NCBI GenBank assembly: GCA_937868765.1
Contig: CALMNL010000006.1
Span: 248,001 to 312,000 of the forward strand
Length of the DNA stretch: 64,000 nucleotides
Reading direction: 5' to 3'
From: an uncultured Desulfatitalea sp.
GTDB taxonomy: Bacteria; Desulfobacterota; Desulfobacteria; Desulfobacterales; Desulfosarcinaceae
Below, piece by piece: positions 53,909-63,249 of the stretch. Numbering within the stretch: the first letter of the stretch is position 1; each line of letters begins with the position of its first letter. Under the pieces are notes generated by a model. That model was not told where the DNA came from and made no database searches. It saw only the letters and a program-made list of their open reading frames with translations. A program made the position numbers and the translations under genes.

Positions 53909-55831
53909 ATGTGCACCAAGCGCAATATCTATCTGCAGATGAAGTCCCTGGAAGAAGCTCGGCGCATCGTGCTGGACAGCTTCGGCGACCGCTTGATGCC
54001 GGCTGAGATCGTAACTGCGCCGGAGGCGGTCGGGCGGGTGCTGGCCGAACCGGTGGCCGCGCGGCTTTCATCACCCCATTTTCATGCCGCGGCCATGGAC
54101 GGTATCGCGGTCAAGGCCCAAACCACCTTCGGCGCGCATCCGTCGCGCCCCAAAACGCTACAGATCGACCGCGACGCTTTTTTCGTCAACACCGGCCGCG
54201 TGCTGCCCGCCGGCACCGACGCCGTGATCATGATCGAACAGGTCCAGCGGCTGGACGATCGCCGCATCCAGATCGAGGCACCGGCTTTTCCATGGCAGCA
54301 TGTACGCAAAATGGGCGAGGATATCGTGGCCACCGAAATGCTCTTCGCCCGGCAGCACCTGGTAACCCCCTATTGCGTAGGCGCCTTGCTGGCCGCCGGG
54401 CGCTTCGAGGTGAAGGTGCTGCGGCGACCGCGGGTGGTCATCATCCCCACCGGATCGGAGCTTGTGGAATGGCACGGAAAGCCTCAGGTCGATCTGCGCC
54501 CCGGGCAGGCCATCGAATCCAACGCCTATGTACTGGGCAAGCTTACCGAAACCGCCGGTGGAAGCTATGAACGGCTGTCGCTGTTGGGGGATGAGGTGGG
54601 ACGCATCGCCGATGCCATCCGCAAAGCGGTTCGGGATGCCGACCTGGTGATGCTCGTGGGCGGATCGTCGGCGGGCTCCGAAGATTTTGCCCGTGGCGCC
54701 ATGGAACAGCAGGGAGAAATACTGGTGCACGGCATCACCATGATGCCGGGCAAGCCGACCATCGTGAGTCGCGTGGAGGGCAAACCGGTATTCGGCATGC
54801 CTGGCTATCCGGTTTCGACCATCATGGCCTTCGAACAGCTGGTCCAGCCGTTGCTGGCGCGTATGCTGGGGCAGCCGCCGTTCCAACGCCCCACGGCCCA
54901 GGTGCTGCCCACCCGCAAAATCGCCTCCAAACTGGGGGTGGAAGAGTTCGTGCGCGTCAAGATCGGCCAGGTGGGCCGGCGACTGGTGGCTACGGCCCTG
55001 CCCCGGGGGGCCGGCCAGATCACCAGCATCACCGAAGCCGACGGCATCATCCGTGTACCGGCCCATGTGGAAGGGCTCGCCGAGGGCCAGCCGGTGACGG
55101 CCGAGCTGCTGCGGCCCCTGGCCGCCATCAACCAGACCCTGGTGGCGGTGGGCAGTCATGACAACACTCTGGATTTGCTGGCCGACGAACTGCGCGCCCA
55201 GGCCGCTCACCTGTCGCTCTCGTCGAGCCACGTGGGCAGCATGGGCGGGCTGATGGCGGTCAAGCGCGGGGTATGCCACCTGGCCGGCACCCATCTGCTG
55301 GATGAAGCCGACGGCAGCTACAATGTCACCTATATCCGTAAGCTGCTGCCGGATCTGCCGGTGCGCCTGGTCCATCTGGTGATGCGCGATCAGGGTTTGA
55401 TCGTGCCTGCCGGCAATCCCAAAGGCATCCGCGGCATCGAAGACCTGGCCCGGAACGGTGTGGTCATGATCAACCGCCAGGGGGGCTCGGGAACACGCAT
55501 TCTGCTGGATTACAGGCTCAAGCAGCTGGATATCCCGCCCGAGCGCATCGCGGGGTATGGCAACGAAGAGTTCACGCATATGGCGGTGGCCGCCGCCATC
55601 ACCAGCGGGGCCGCCGACGTGGGCCTGGGGATTCAAGCCGCCGCCCGGGCCCTGGGCCTGGACTTTATCCCCGTGGTCACCGAGCAGTATGACCTGCTGA
55701 TCCCCGAGGTCCACTTCGAAACGGCGGCCGTGCAGGAACTCCTGACCGTTATCCGCAGCGAGCGTTTCAAGACGCGGGTGGCGGACCTGGGCGGTTACCA
55801 TACGGAACGGACGGGCGAGGTATTGCTGTAA
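53909..55831 (+). CDS. MoeA paralogue fused to periplasmic-binding-like (LysR substrate-type) domain
   Basis: The protein has 640 residues; AAGGAAA precedes the ATG. Residues 1-410 are a second MoeA, with SPHFHAAAMDGIAVK, GRVLPAGTDAVIMIEQV, IIPTGSELV, MLVGGSSAGSEDF, MPGKPTIVSR and GMPGYPVST. Residues ~420-635 form a substrate-binding-protein-like domain (VGSHDNTLDLLADELR, RQGGSGTRILLDY, DVGLGIQAAARALG, IPVVTEQYDLLIP), without a signal peptide, so cytosolic. The architecture occurs in anaerobes and archaea; the domain may sense or deliver oxyanion. It could make this copy specific for tungsten (inference), as AOR is present. Confidence 0.93.
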   Translation: MCTKRNIYLQMKSLEEARRIVLDSFGDRLMPAEIVTAPEAVGRVLAEPVAARLSSPHFHAAAMDGIAVKAQTTFGAHPSRPKTLQIDRDAFFVNTGRVLPAGTDAVIMIEQVQRLDDRRIQIEAPAFPWQHVRKMGEDIVATEMLFARQHLVTPYCVGALLAAGRFEVKVLRRPRVVIIPTGSELVEWHGKPQVDLRPGQAIESNAYVLGKLTETAGGSYERLSLLGDEVGRIADAIRKAVRDADLVMLVGGSSAGSEDFARGAMEQQGEILVHGITMMPGKPTIVSRVEGKPVFGMPGYPVSTIMAFEQLVQPLLARMLGQPPFQRPTAQVLPTRKIASKLGVEEFVRVKIGQVGRRLVATALPRGAGQITSITEADGIIRVPAHVEGLAEGQPVTAELLRPLAAINQTLVAVGSHDNTLDLLADELRAQAAHLSLSSSHVGSMGGLMAVKRGVCHLAGTHLLDEADGSYNVTYIRKLLPDLPVRLVHLVMRDQGLIVPAGNPKGIRGIEDLARNGVVMINRQGGSGTRILLDYRLKQLDIPPERIAGYGNEEFTHMAVAAAITSGAADVGLGIQAAARALGLDFIPVVTEQYDLLIPEVHFETAAVQELLTVIRSERFKTRVADLGGYHTERTGEVLL

Positions 55832-55897
55832 GAGAAGTTCAAAGCCAGGCATGGAAAGTTCGAAGACGCGGCTTTGCTCCGCTTGGTACAGAGAAAA

Positions 55898-56332
55898 ATG
55901 AAGGCTGCAAAACATTATTATGAACTGTTCGACCACACCGCCGATCTGGGCATAGCCTTCTTCGGCAAGGATGCCACGGCCTTGTTCGCCCATGCCGGGC
56001 GCGCCCTCTTCGACGTGATGATTTCCCGGCAAGGGCATCGGGCCAGGGCGCTGCACCATTACCACTTCATTCTGCAGGGCGAGGATTGGGCCGATCTGCT
56101 GGTCAACTGGCTGCGGGAGCTGCTCTTTCTCTTCCATGGACACCGGCAGCTGCTTCATCAGCTGCGCATCACATCGCTTTCTTCCACCGAGCTGCGGGCC
56201 GAAGTGACCACCGACGATTTTCTTCCCGAACGGCACCGGATCGAGCAGGATATCAAGGCTGTGACCTACCATCAGGCAGCCGTATCGCAAAATCCTGACG
56301 GTTGGCAGGCGCGAATCATTTTCGACATCTGA
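55898..56332 (+). CDS. archease
   Basis: The protein has 144 residues from ATG 55898. Archease features are YYELFDHTADLGIAFFGK at the start (Asp-His-Thr-Ala-Asp), a central WADLLVNWLRELLFLF helix and IKAVTYHQAAV near the end. It is the activator of the RtcB ligase and promotes its guanylation. The rtcB gene follows after 75 bases, the usual partnership. Confidence 0.93.
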   Translation: MKAAKHYYELFDHTADLGIAFFGKDATALFAHAGRALFDVMISRQGHRARALHHYHFILQGEDWADLLVNWLRELLFLFHGHRQLLHQLRITSLSSTELRAEVTTDDFLPERHRIEQDIKAVTYHQAAVSQNPDGWQARIIFDI

Positions 56333-56407
56333 TTCGGCTTGTCGGGCGCAGGCTGGGGATGCTTCATTCCGTTGGCCATCAACCCTCAGCTTCGGCAGGA
56401 GGTAACC

Positions 56408-57841
<1,434 letters not shown>

Positions 57842-57932
57842 GGCTGCCGGTATTCATAGCCCGTTTGCATTGGCCACGCTCATCTGTTAGAAATGCATTC
57901 GTCAATTCCATCCGCGCGAAAAGGAGAAAGGC

Positions 57933-59300
57933 ATGCTGAATCCCGAAATTTTCCGGCAGTACGATATCCGCGGCATTGCCGGTAAAGACCTGAGCGACGA
58001 CGATGTGGAGCAGCTGGGGCGCGGCATAGGGACCTACCTGAGCCGGCAGGGGCATCGGCTGATCGCCGTCGGTCGCGACTGTCGTCTGACGTCGGACGAC
58101 TATGCCCGACGGATCATGGATGGCCTTGCGGCCAGCGGTTGTCGGGTGGTGGACATCGGGGTGTGCCCCACGCCGGTGGCCTACTTTGCCATTCGGCACC
58201 TGCCGACCCAGGGGTGTGTCATGGTCACGGCCAGCCACAACCCCCCTGAGTATAATGGTTTCAAGATCTGCGCCGGTGTGGATTCGGTCTATGGCGAGCA
58301 GATCCAGCAGATCCGCAAGCTGATCGAGACCCGGGACTTCGAACAGGGGCGGGGTGGTGTGGAGAGCAATGAAATTCTTCCGGCCTATGTAGATTACCTG
58401 GTGGAGAATATCGAACTGTCGCGCCCGCTGCGGGTGGGCATCGACGCCGGCAACGGTACCGCCGGGCTGACCGCGGTGCCGGTGATCGCCAACCTCGGTT
58501 GTGAACTCCACGAACTTTATACCGAGATGGATGGCACCTTTCCGCATCACGAGGCCGACCCGACCGTGGCGGCCAATATGGCCGATCTGGTGGCGCTGGT
58601 CAAAGAGAAGCAATTGGATGTGGGCCTCGGTTTCGACGGCGACGGCGATCGTTTGGGAGTTGTGGATGCCGATGGCCGGCTGATCTACGGCGACCAGTTG
58701 ATGATACTCTTCAGTCGGGAGATCCTGTCACGCAAGCCCGGCGCAACGTTCATCTCCGAGGTCAAGTGCTCCCAGACGTTGTATGACGATATCGCCAGGC
58801 ACGGCGGCCAGCCGATCATGTACAAGACCGGACACTCCATGATCAAGAAGAAGATGAAAGAGTGCCATGCCGAACTGGCCGGCGAGATGAGCGGCCATCT
58901 CTTCTTCGCGGATCGCTATTTCGGTTTCGACGACGCCACCTATGCCGCCTGCCGCTTGCTGGAAATCCTGGCCGCCGAAGGCAAAAGCATCGGTGAACTC
59001 CTGGCCGACGTTCCCAAGACCTTCAATACGCCCGAAATCCGCATGGATTGCCCGGACGAGGTAAAGTTCCAAGTCGTGGCCCGGGTGACCGAATACTTCG
59101 CCGCGCGGGAGAAGGTGATCGACATCGACGGTGCCCGGGTGCTTTTCGATGGCGGCTGGGGCCTGGTGCGCGCCTCCAATACCCAGCCGGCCCTCGTGTT
59201 GCGCTTCGAGGCGGTCTCTCCCGAACACCTGGACCGCATCCGTCGGACCGTAGAGACGGCCCTGGAGAAGATCAAAGCGCAGGTTTCGAAACCAAGCTGA
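57933..59300 (+). CDS. phosphomannomutase/phosphoglucomutase
   Basis: The protein has 455 residues; AAGGAGAAAGG precedes the ATG. The alpha-D-phosphohexomutase family is shown by FRQYDIRGI, catalytic phosphoserine Ser101 in VTASHNPPEYNG, the metal loop DGDGDR at 235-240, GEMSGH for sugar binding and RASNTQPALVLRFEA for phosphate. It interconverts hexose 1- and 6-phosphates for envelope polysaccharides, AlgC-like. The next gene starts nine bases after its stop. Confidence 0.94.
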   Translation: MLNPEIFRQYDIRGIAGKDLSDDDVEQLGRGIGTYLSRQGHRLIAVGRDCRLTSDDYARRIMDGLAASGCRVVDIGVCPTPVAYFAIRHLPTQGCVMVTASHNPPEYNGFKICAGVDSVYGEQIQQIRKLIETRDFEQGRGGVESNEILPAYVDYLVENIELSRPLRVGIDAGNGTAGLTAVPVIANLGCELHELYTEMDGTFPHHEADPTVAANMADLVALVKEKQLDVGLGFDGDGDRLGVVDADGRLIYGDQLMILFSREILSRKPGATFISEVKCSQTLYDDIARHGGQPIMYKTGHSMIKKKMKECHAELAGEMSGHLFFADRYFGFDDATYAACRLLEILAAEGKSIGELLADVPKTFNTPEIRMDCPDEVKFQVVARVTEYFAAREKVIDIDGARVLFDGGWGLVRASNTQPALVLRFEAVSPEHLDRIRRTVETALEKIKAQVSKPS

Positions 59301-59308
59301 GGAAATCC

Positions 59309-59800
59309 ATGGCCGCCATCGTCATGAACCCCATCGGCACCATTTGCACGCCCTATCGTACTGTCGAGGAGATGCCCATACAGCCCATCGGCGCAGCTGC
59401 AGCCCAGGGAAAGATCGTCCTTGAGGCGGCTTATGCCGAGGGGTTGGACGACATCGAAGGTTTTTCTCATCTGATATTGATCTACCAGTTTCACCGTGCC
59501 AAAGGGTTTGATCTGAAGGTCAAACCCTTCCTTGACGACCAGGTCCATGGCCTTTTTGCCACACGTGCCCCCCGGCGCCCCAATCCCATCGGCCTGTCCG
59601 TGGTCCCCCTGCTGCGCAGGGAAGGAAACCTGCTCTGGGTCGGTGCCATCGATGTGCTCGATGGAACGCCCCTGCTGGATATCAAGCCTTTCGTCCCCGA
59701 CTTTGACGCCCCCGCAGTGACATCCATCGGGTGGCTGACCGGGAAAAAGAGGCAGGCAGAAAAGGTTCGATCCGACCGCCGATTTGCACCCAGCGGATGA
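59309..59800 (+). CDS. trmO: tRNA (adenine37-N6)-methyltransferase TrmO (TsaA/YaeB family)
   Basis: The protein has 163 residues from ATG 59309 (GAGGAAAT before it). Motifs: PIGTICTPYRT, LEAAYAEGLDDIEGFSHLIL, TRAPRRPNPIGLSVV, AIDVLDGTPLLDIKPFVPDFD. It is the SAM-binding beta-barrel that methylates t6A37 in tRNA. Some proteins of this family in anaerobes have been linked to other methyl transfers, so the substrate is inferred. It is probably co-transcribed with the phosphohexomutase. Confidence 0.92.
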   Translation: MAAIVMNPIGTICTPYRTVEEMPIQPIGAAAAQGKIVLEAAYAEGLDDIEGFSHLILIYQFHRAKGFDLKVKPFLDDQVHGLFATRAPRRPNPIGLSVVPLLRREGNLLWVGAIDVLDGTPLLDIKPFVPDFDAPAVTSIGWLTGKKRQAEKVRSDRRFAPSG

Positions 59801-59831
59801 ATGCCAATAATTTTATAAATAGCTCTTGTGA

Positions 59832-59848
59832 AACATCGCCATGATGTT
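59832..59848. promoter_or_regulatory. inverted repeat upstream of the TetR gene
   Basis: AACATC-N5-GATGTT lies ~105 bases before the TetR start and is a candidate site for autoregulation. The arms are only 6 bp. Confidence 0.35.
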
Positions 59849-59953
59849 GTAAGTAGTGGCCGATTTCAACTTGCCTGTCTATTCCCGTTGCATTATTCGA
59901 TTTTCGTTTTGATATGGTGTGAATCAAAAAGCTGTAATGCATAGGATGTGTGC

Positions 59954-60589
59954 ATGACTCCCAAGATCACCAAGAGAAAAGAGATTCCATTAGTTAAGGC
60001 GCTGGCCAATCCGGAGCGCGCCCAGGCGACGCCCCTGGATGTGTTTAAACTGGCACGGAAATTCTGGCTGGAAGGCCGTCGGATTTCCATCGGCGATCTG
60101 GCCAAAGGGGTGGGGGTGAGCCGTGTGACCCTCTATCGCTGGGTCGAAAGCAAAGATCGGCTGGTGGAAGAAGTGCTGTGGTCCTTTGCCAAACCCACTT
60201 TCGAGAACGCCATCAAGGAATCGCCGGGCAGCGGCATCGATCATGTCGTCGAGGTGCATCGCCGCTTCATGAACTCTTTGGGTACCTTCGAGCCCATGCG
60301 GCGTTTCATTCACGACAACCCCAAAACGGCAATCCGCATTCAGACCAACGATCCACGCAGTGCCCACGGTCGCATCATAGAGATCACGATAGCCCATCTC
60401 AACGATCAGGTGGCCAAAGGAAAGTTGAAGTTACCCGCGCCGGTTCGGGAAGTGGCCGAAATGATGACATTCACCGGCGGCGCCTTGCTTTACAGTGCCA
60501 TTATCGGGGGCCGTCCGCCCGGCCCGGCCGTCGAGCAGTCCTGCATGATCATGCGCTTGTTTTTGCAGGGCAAACTCACTAAGAAATAA
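59954..60589 (+). CDS. TetR-family transcriptional regulator (QsdR-like)
   Basis: The protein has 211 residues from ATG 59954 (AGGA seven bases upstream; a GTG two codons before is weaker). The N-terminal helix-turn-helix is RISIGDLAKGVGVSRVTLYRWVESKDRLVEE. The C-terminal part (~80-205) resembles the QsdR-type ligand domain. There is no adjacent operon in the same direction within 600 bases. It might act on the efflux gene at 61189 or, more remotely, on the fatty-acid operator at 23547, but neither is shown. Confidence 0.9.
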   Translation: MTPKITKRKEIPLVKALANPERAQATPLDVFKLARKFWLEGRRISIGDLAKGVGVSRVTLYRWVESKDRLVEEVLWSFAKPTFENAIKESPGSGIDHVVEVHRRFMNSLGTFEPMRRFIHDNPKTAIRIQTNDPRSAHGRIIEITIAHLNDQVAKGKLKLPAPVREVAEMMTFTGGALLYSAIIGGRPPGPAVEQSCMIMRLFLQGKLTKK

Positions 60590-60737
60590 TCCTCATCGGT
60601 CCAGGGGCTTCCACATTTTCCGTCCGTATTTTTTGGCGCCTTTCACGATAGCCAAATGTGGTTCTCCCATAGCCAGAGATTACAAAAAAGGGTAAGCCGA
60701 CCGCCGATCGACCCGCCTGGTCCATCTCCCGCGATAC

Positions 60738-60777
60738 ACCTTTGCCTCCGAAAGGAAAGGTTTATCACGTTTTTTTT
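60738..60777 (+). terminator. bulged hairpin with GAAA loop followed by T8
   Basis: ACCTTT (60738-60743) pairs with AAAGGT (60756-60761), with an inner CC-GAAA-GG and a 4-nt bulge. T8 starts eight bases after the stem. It may be the tetR terminator or the end of a small RNA. Confidence 0.4.
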
Positions 60778-60947
60778 GAAGAGGGTAAGTCGCGCCGGGT
60801 CCATGGTGCGCACTTGCGCAAGGTGGATATCGGGGGCGACCGATCGGGAAAATTCCCCATGCCACGATGAGCCGGGCAGATTTTTACCTGCCACGACTTG
60901 GTAATTCCCCTAGTTGCCAGGGATCTGCGCCATGTAGTATGTGTGAA

Positions 60948-60960
60948 TTACACTTTGTAA
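60948..60960. promoter_or_regulatory. TTACA-N3-TGTAA palindrome
   Basis: TTACACTTTGTAA has the same 5-3-5 architecture as the core of the palindrome at 35993-36009. It lies 116 bases before the -35 of the outer-membrane factor gene. Confidence 0.4.
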
Positions 60961-61075
60961 CCATGTTGGCACATTGTTAAAGGCCATGAACCGGAAACAA
61001 GGTTCAGGGCATCAGAATCGTTGGTTTGCGCGGCACCGATTTGTTTCCCTGCTTTTCGGATCTACTTGAGCTTTT

Positions 61076-61103
61076 TTGTCAGGCTTCATCATCATTCTAA
61101 AAT
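61076..61103 (+). promoter_or_regulatory. sigma70 promoter of the NodT-type gene
   Basis: TTGTCA (61076-61081), 16-base spacer, TAAAAT (61098-61103): five of six matches in each element. Confidence 0.6.
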
Positions 61104-61188
61104 GAATCCGGGGCAGCCCCGTCAATATGCTGCGCCCCGCGCAGCGACTTCATCGGACCGATTCCAAACGACGTTTCATGAGGCATGA

Positions 61189-62712
61189 ATGAGCGATTCC
61201 AACAGAAAGTTCTACCTTCGAAAACTGATCCGGATGCCGGCGTTACCATGGATGCTCCTTTTCGGACTGTGGTGTTCGACCCATTTCGGCTGTTCGGCAG
61301 GCCCCGACTACGTGCAACCGGAACTGTCACCACCTGATGCCTGGCATGCGTCCCTGGCTGACGGTTTGCAGTCGGCTGCGCTTTCGCCTGAAACGCTGGC
61401 GCACTGGTGGGCGACCCTCAACGACCCGCAGCTGTCCGACATCATCCAAAGAGCGGTCAGGGGCAATCTCGATCTCCAGACCGCCCAGGCACGCGTCAGG
61501 GAAGCCCGTGCCCGACGTGGAATCAGCCAGGCAGCATATTTTCCCACCGTGGACGCCACCGGTTCATACGCCAAGACCCATGTCCGGGAAGCGGAGAGAA
61601 TCGGGGGCACAGAGGCGTATGAGCTCTATTCTGCAGGATTGGATGCCGGATGGGAAATCGACCTCTTCGGCGGCGTCCGCCGTTCCGTGGAAGCCGCCGA
61701 TGCCGACCTGGCCGCCACCCAGGAGGACCTCAACAGCGTCCTCGTGTCCCTGCTGGCAGAAAGCGCTCTGAATTATGTTGAGGTGCGCAGCCTGCAGACC
61801 CGACTGGAAGTGGCCGAAGCCAACGTTCAGGTGCTCGAAGAAACCTATCAACTCACCCAGTCGCGGTTCAAGGCGGGTTTGACCGACCAGTTGGCGGTGC
61901 AGGGGGCGCTTTATGCACTGGATGGTTTTCGAAGTCAAATTCCGATCTTGAAGACGAACCTGGAGGCGGCCATGAACCGCATCGCCGTGCTGCTGGGAGA
62001 ATATCCCGGGGCATTGCACGCCGAGCTTTGGCTCAAAAAGCCGGTGCCGGTGCCGCCCAAAAACATCGCCGTGGGCGTACCGGCCGAAACCCTGCGCAAC
62101 CGCCCCGATGTCCGCCGGGCCGAGCGGCAACTGGCAGCCCAGACGGCCCGTATCGGTGTCGCCAAGGCCGATCTCTATCCGCGGTTCAGCCTGATCGGCA
62201 CCATCGGCTATCAATCCACTGAATCCGATCATCTCTTCGAGAGCGAAAGCCTGGGCTGGGCCTACGGTCCGAACCTGCGCTGGGGCATCTTCAGGGGCGG
62301 GGCGGTATTGCGTAACATCGACGTGCAGGAGGCCCGCCAGGAGCAAGCCTTGAAGCAATACCGCGCAACGGTGCTCGGCGCATTGGAGGAAGCCGAAAGT
62401 GCCATGACAGCCTATGTGGGCGAACAAGTCCGGCGCGATGCCCTGATCACCGCCACCCAGGCCGCCGCCCAGGCCTTCACCCTGGCACGCAATCAATATG
62501 AAGCCGGCCTGGTGGACTTCAGTGTCGTGCTGATCGCCCAGCAATCGATGCTCTCCTACAAGGATCAGCTGGCCCAGAGCGAAGGCACGGTCACCACCAA
62601 TCTGGTGCGTCTATATAAATCCCTGGGCGGTGGTTGGTCGGTCCTGGGCAGTGCGGCCCTGCATCCAGACGCGGCCAAACCAATGGGAATAAATGAAAAC
62701 GCGAAAAAATAA
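61189..62712 (+). CDS. NodT-family outer-membrane efflux lipoprotein
   Basis: The protein has 507 residues. The lipobox HFGC (Cys at residue 35) is followed by AGPDYVQPELSPPDAW, a NodT/OprM signature. Two repeats of the OMF fold follow with LAHWWATLNDPQLSDIIQRA, the YSAGLDAGWEIDLFGGVRRS turn, FKAGLTDQLAVQ and QYEAGLVDFSVVLIAQQ. It should form an outer-membrane exit duct. It has no adjacent adaptor or pump; directly downstream is only the remnant of an adaptor. It may therefore serve the adaptor-permease pair at 4.9-9.1 kb, which lacks its own duct (inference). Confidence 0.93.
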   Translation: MSDSNRKFYLRKLIRMPALPWMLLFGLWCSTHFGCSAGPDYVQPELSPPDAWHASLADGLQSAALSPETLAHWWATLNDPQLSDIIQRAVRGNLDLQTAQARVREARARRGISQAAYFPTVDATGSYAKTHVREAERIGGTEAYELYSAGLDAGWEIDLFGGVRRSVEAADADLAATQEDLNSVLVSLLAESALNYVEVRSLQTRLEVAEANVQVLEETYQLTQSRFKAGLTDQLAVQGALYALDGFRSQIPILKTNLEAAMNRIAVLLGEYPGALHAELWLKKPVPVPPKNIAVGVPAETLRNRPDVRRAERQLAAQTARIGVAKADLYPRFSLIGTIGYQSTESDHLFESESLGWAYGPNLRWGIFRGGAVLRNIDVQEARQEQALKQYRATVLGALEEAESAMTAYVGEQVRRDALITATQAAAQAFTLARNQYEAGLVDFSVVLIAQQSMLSYKDQLAQSEGTVTTNLVRLYKSLGGGWSVLGSAALHPDAAKPMGINENAKK

Positions 62713-62751
62713 GGACACAAATAAGGCCAATAATGAGATCGCCAATGTGCT

Positions 62752-62889
62752 CGGACTGGACCAGAAGCCGCCGAAGCCGATCTGCGGCGCGCCAAAGCCG
62801 ATGCCAACGCGGCCCAGGCCGGCATCCCACAGGCCAGGGCGCGGCTCAAGATCGACGAAACAAACCTTTATCAGCCGGCGAAAATGATG
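62752..62889 (+). pseudogene. remnant of an efflux membrane-fusion (MacA/HlyD-like) adaptor
   Basis: In the frame starting at 62764 the translation reads EAAEADLRRAKADANAAQAG, then IPQARARLKIDETNLYQPAK. This is the heptad-rich hairpin of efflux adaptors, which in intact genes continues into an APxDG strand. Here it runs into unrelated sequence and a stop at 62980. Upstream, a TAA at 62731 and a likely frameshift (VLGLDQ fits in another frame) leave no start. The fragment lies 40 bases after the outer-membrane factor gene, where an adaptor would be expected, so an operon has probably decayed by deletion. Confidence 0.75.
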
Positions 62890-63180
62890 GTTAGGTCATG
62901 GTCACTTGCAAAGGTGCCGCATATCAGCTCGTGCTGCCCATCAATGCGGAAACGGCCGAGAGGCAGGTGCTGGCGCCGCTGATACCAGCCGGAAATGACG
63001 CCGACTATACGGTGTCCAGGAGTACTACCGCCTGCCCCGTGTTCTTTGGTGAAGCACCGCTTACCGAGGACGACTGTCTCTGGACACCCGACCTGGTGGT
63101 CCAATGTAATCGGATTCCGTAATCGCAAATCCAGCCAAGCCCCCGGGCCCTTCGACCGGGGCCTTGGTCCCAACGGTTGC

Positions 63181-63216
63181 TTTCGGGCCCTTCCCGTAGT
63201 ACGGTGTGGCCCGAAA
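63181..63216 (+). other. stem-loop upstream of the last gene
   Basis: TTTCGGGCC (63181-63189) pairs perfectly with GGCCCGAAA (63208-63216); the loop holds a second small palindrome, CCGTAGTACGG. It ends 33 bases before the start at 63250. No T-run follows. Confidence 0.45.
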
Positions 63217-63249
63217 ACTTTAATTGCCACCCTTAGCGGAAATGGACTT

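Larger units (their letters stand above)
60590..61188. other. 599-bp intergenic region with hairpins, direct words and palindrome
   Basis: It contains no convincing gene; an 82-codon frame at 60656-60904 has no coding character. It holds a hairpin with a GAAA tetraloop (60738-60761) followed by eight T (60770-60777), and two copies of GGGTAAG-C/T-CG with GGTCCAT downstream (60690-60725 and 60783-60804). It also has the TTACA-N3-TGTAA palindrome (60948-60960), and a promoter with two GC hairpins in the leader (61109-61121, 61129-61145). Confidence 0.6.
62713..63249. other. 537-bp stretch without intact gene
   Basis: It holds the adaptor remnant (62752-62889) and, further on, GC-rich hairpins; the clearest is 63181-63216. 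Frames at 62693-62887 and 62898-63122 show no coding character of their own. Confidence 0.65.

Noticed and set aside
60656-60904. 82-codon frame between tetR and the outer-membrane factor gene
   Set aside because: No ribosome-binding site, mixed composition, and it overlaps the hairpin/T8 structure.
60966-60981. TTGGCACATTG resembling a sigma-54 -24 element
   Set aside because: The -12 GC is replaced by AA at the required spacing, so it does not meet the consensus.
62898-63122. 74-codon frame after the adaptor remnant
   Set aside because: No ribosome-binding site, no recognisable domain and a composition unlike the flanking genes. The adaptor fragment continues in a different frame there.
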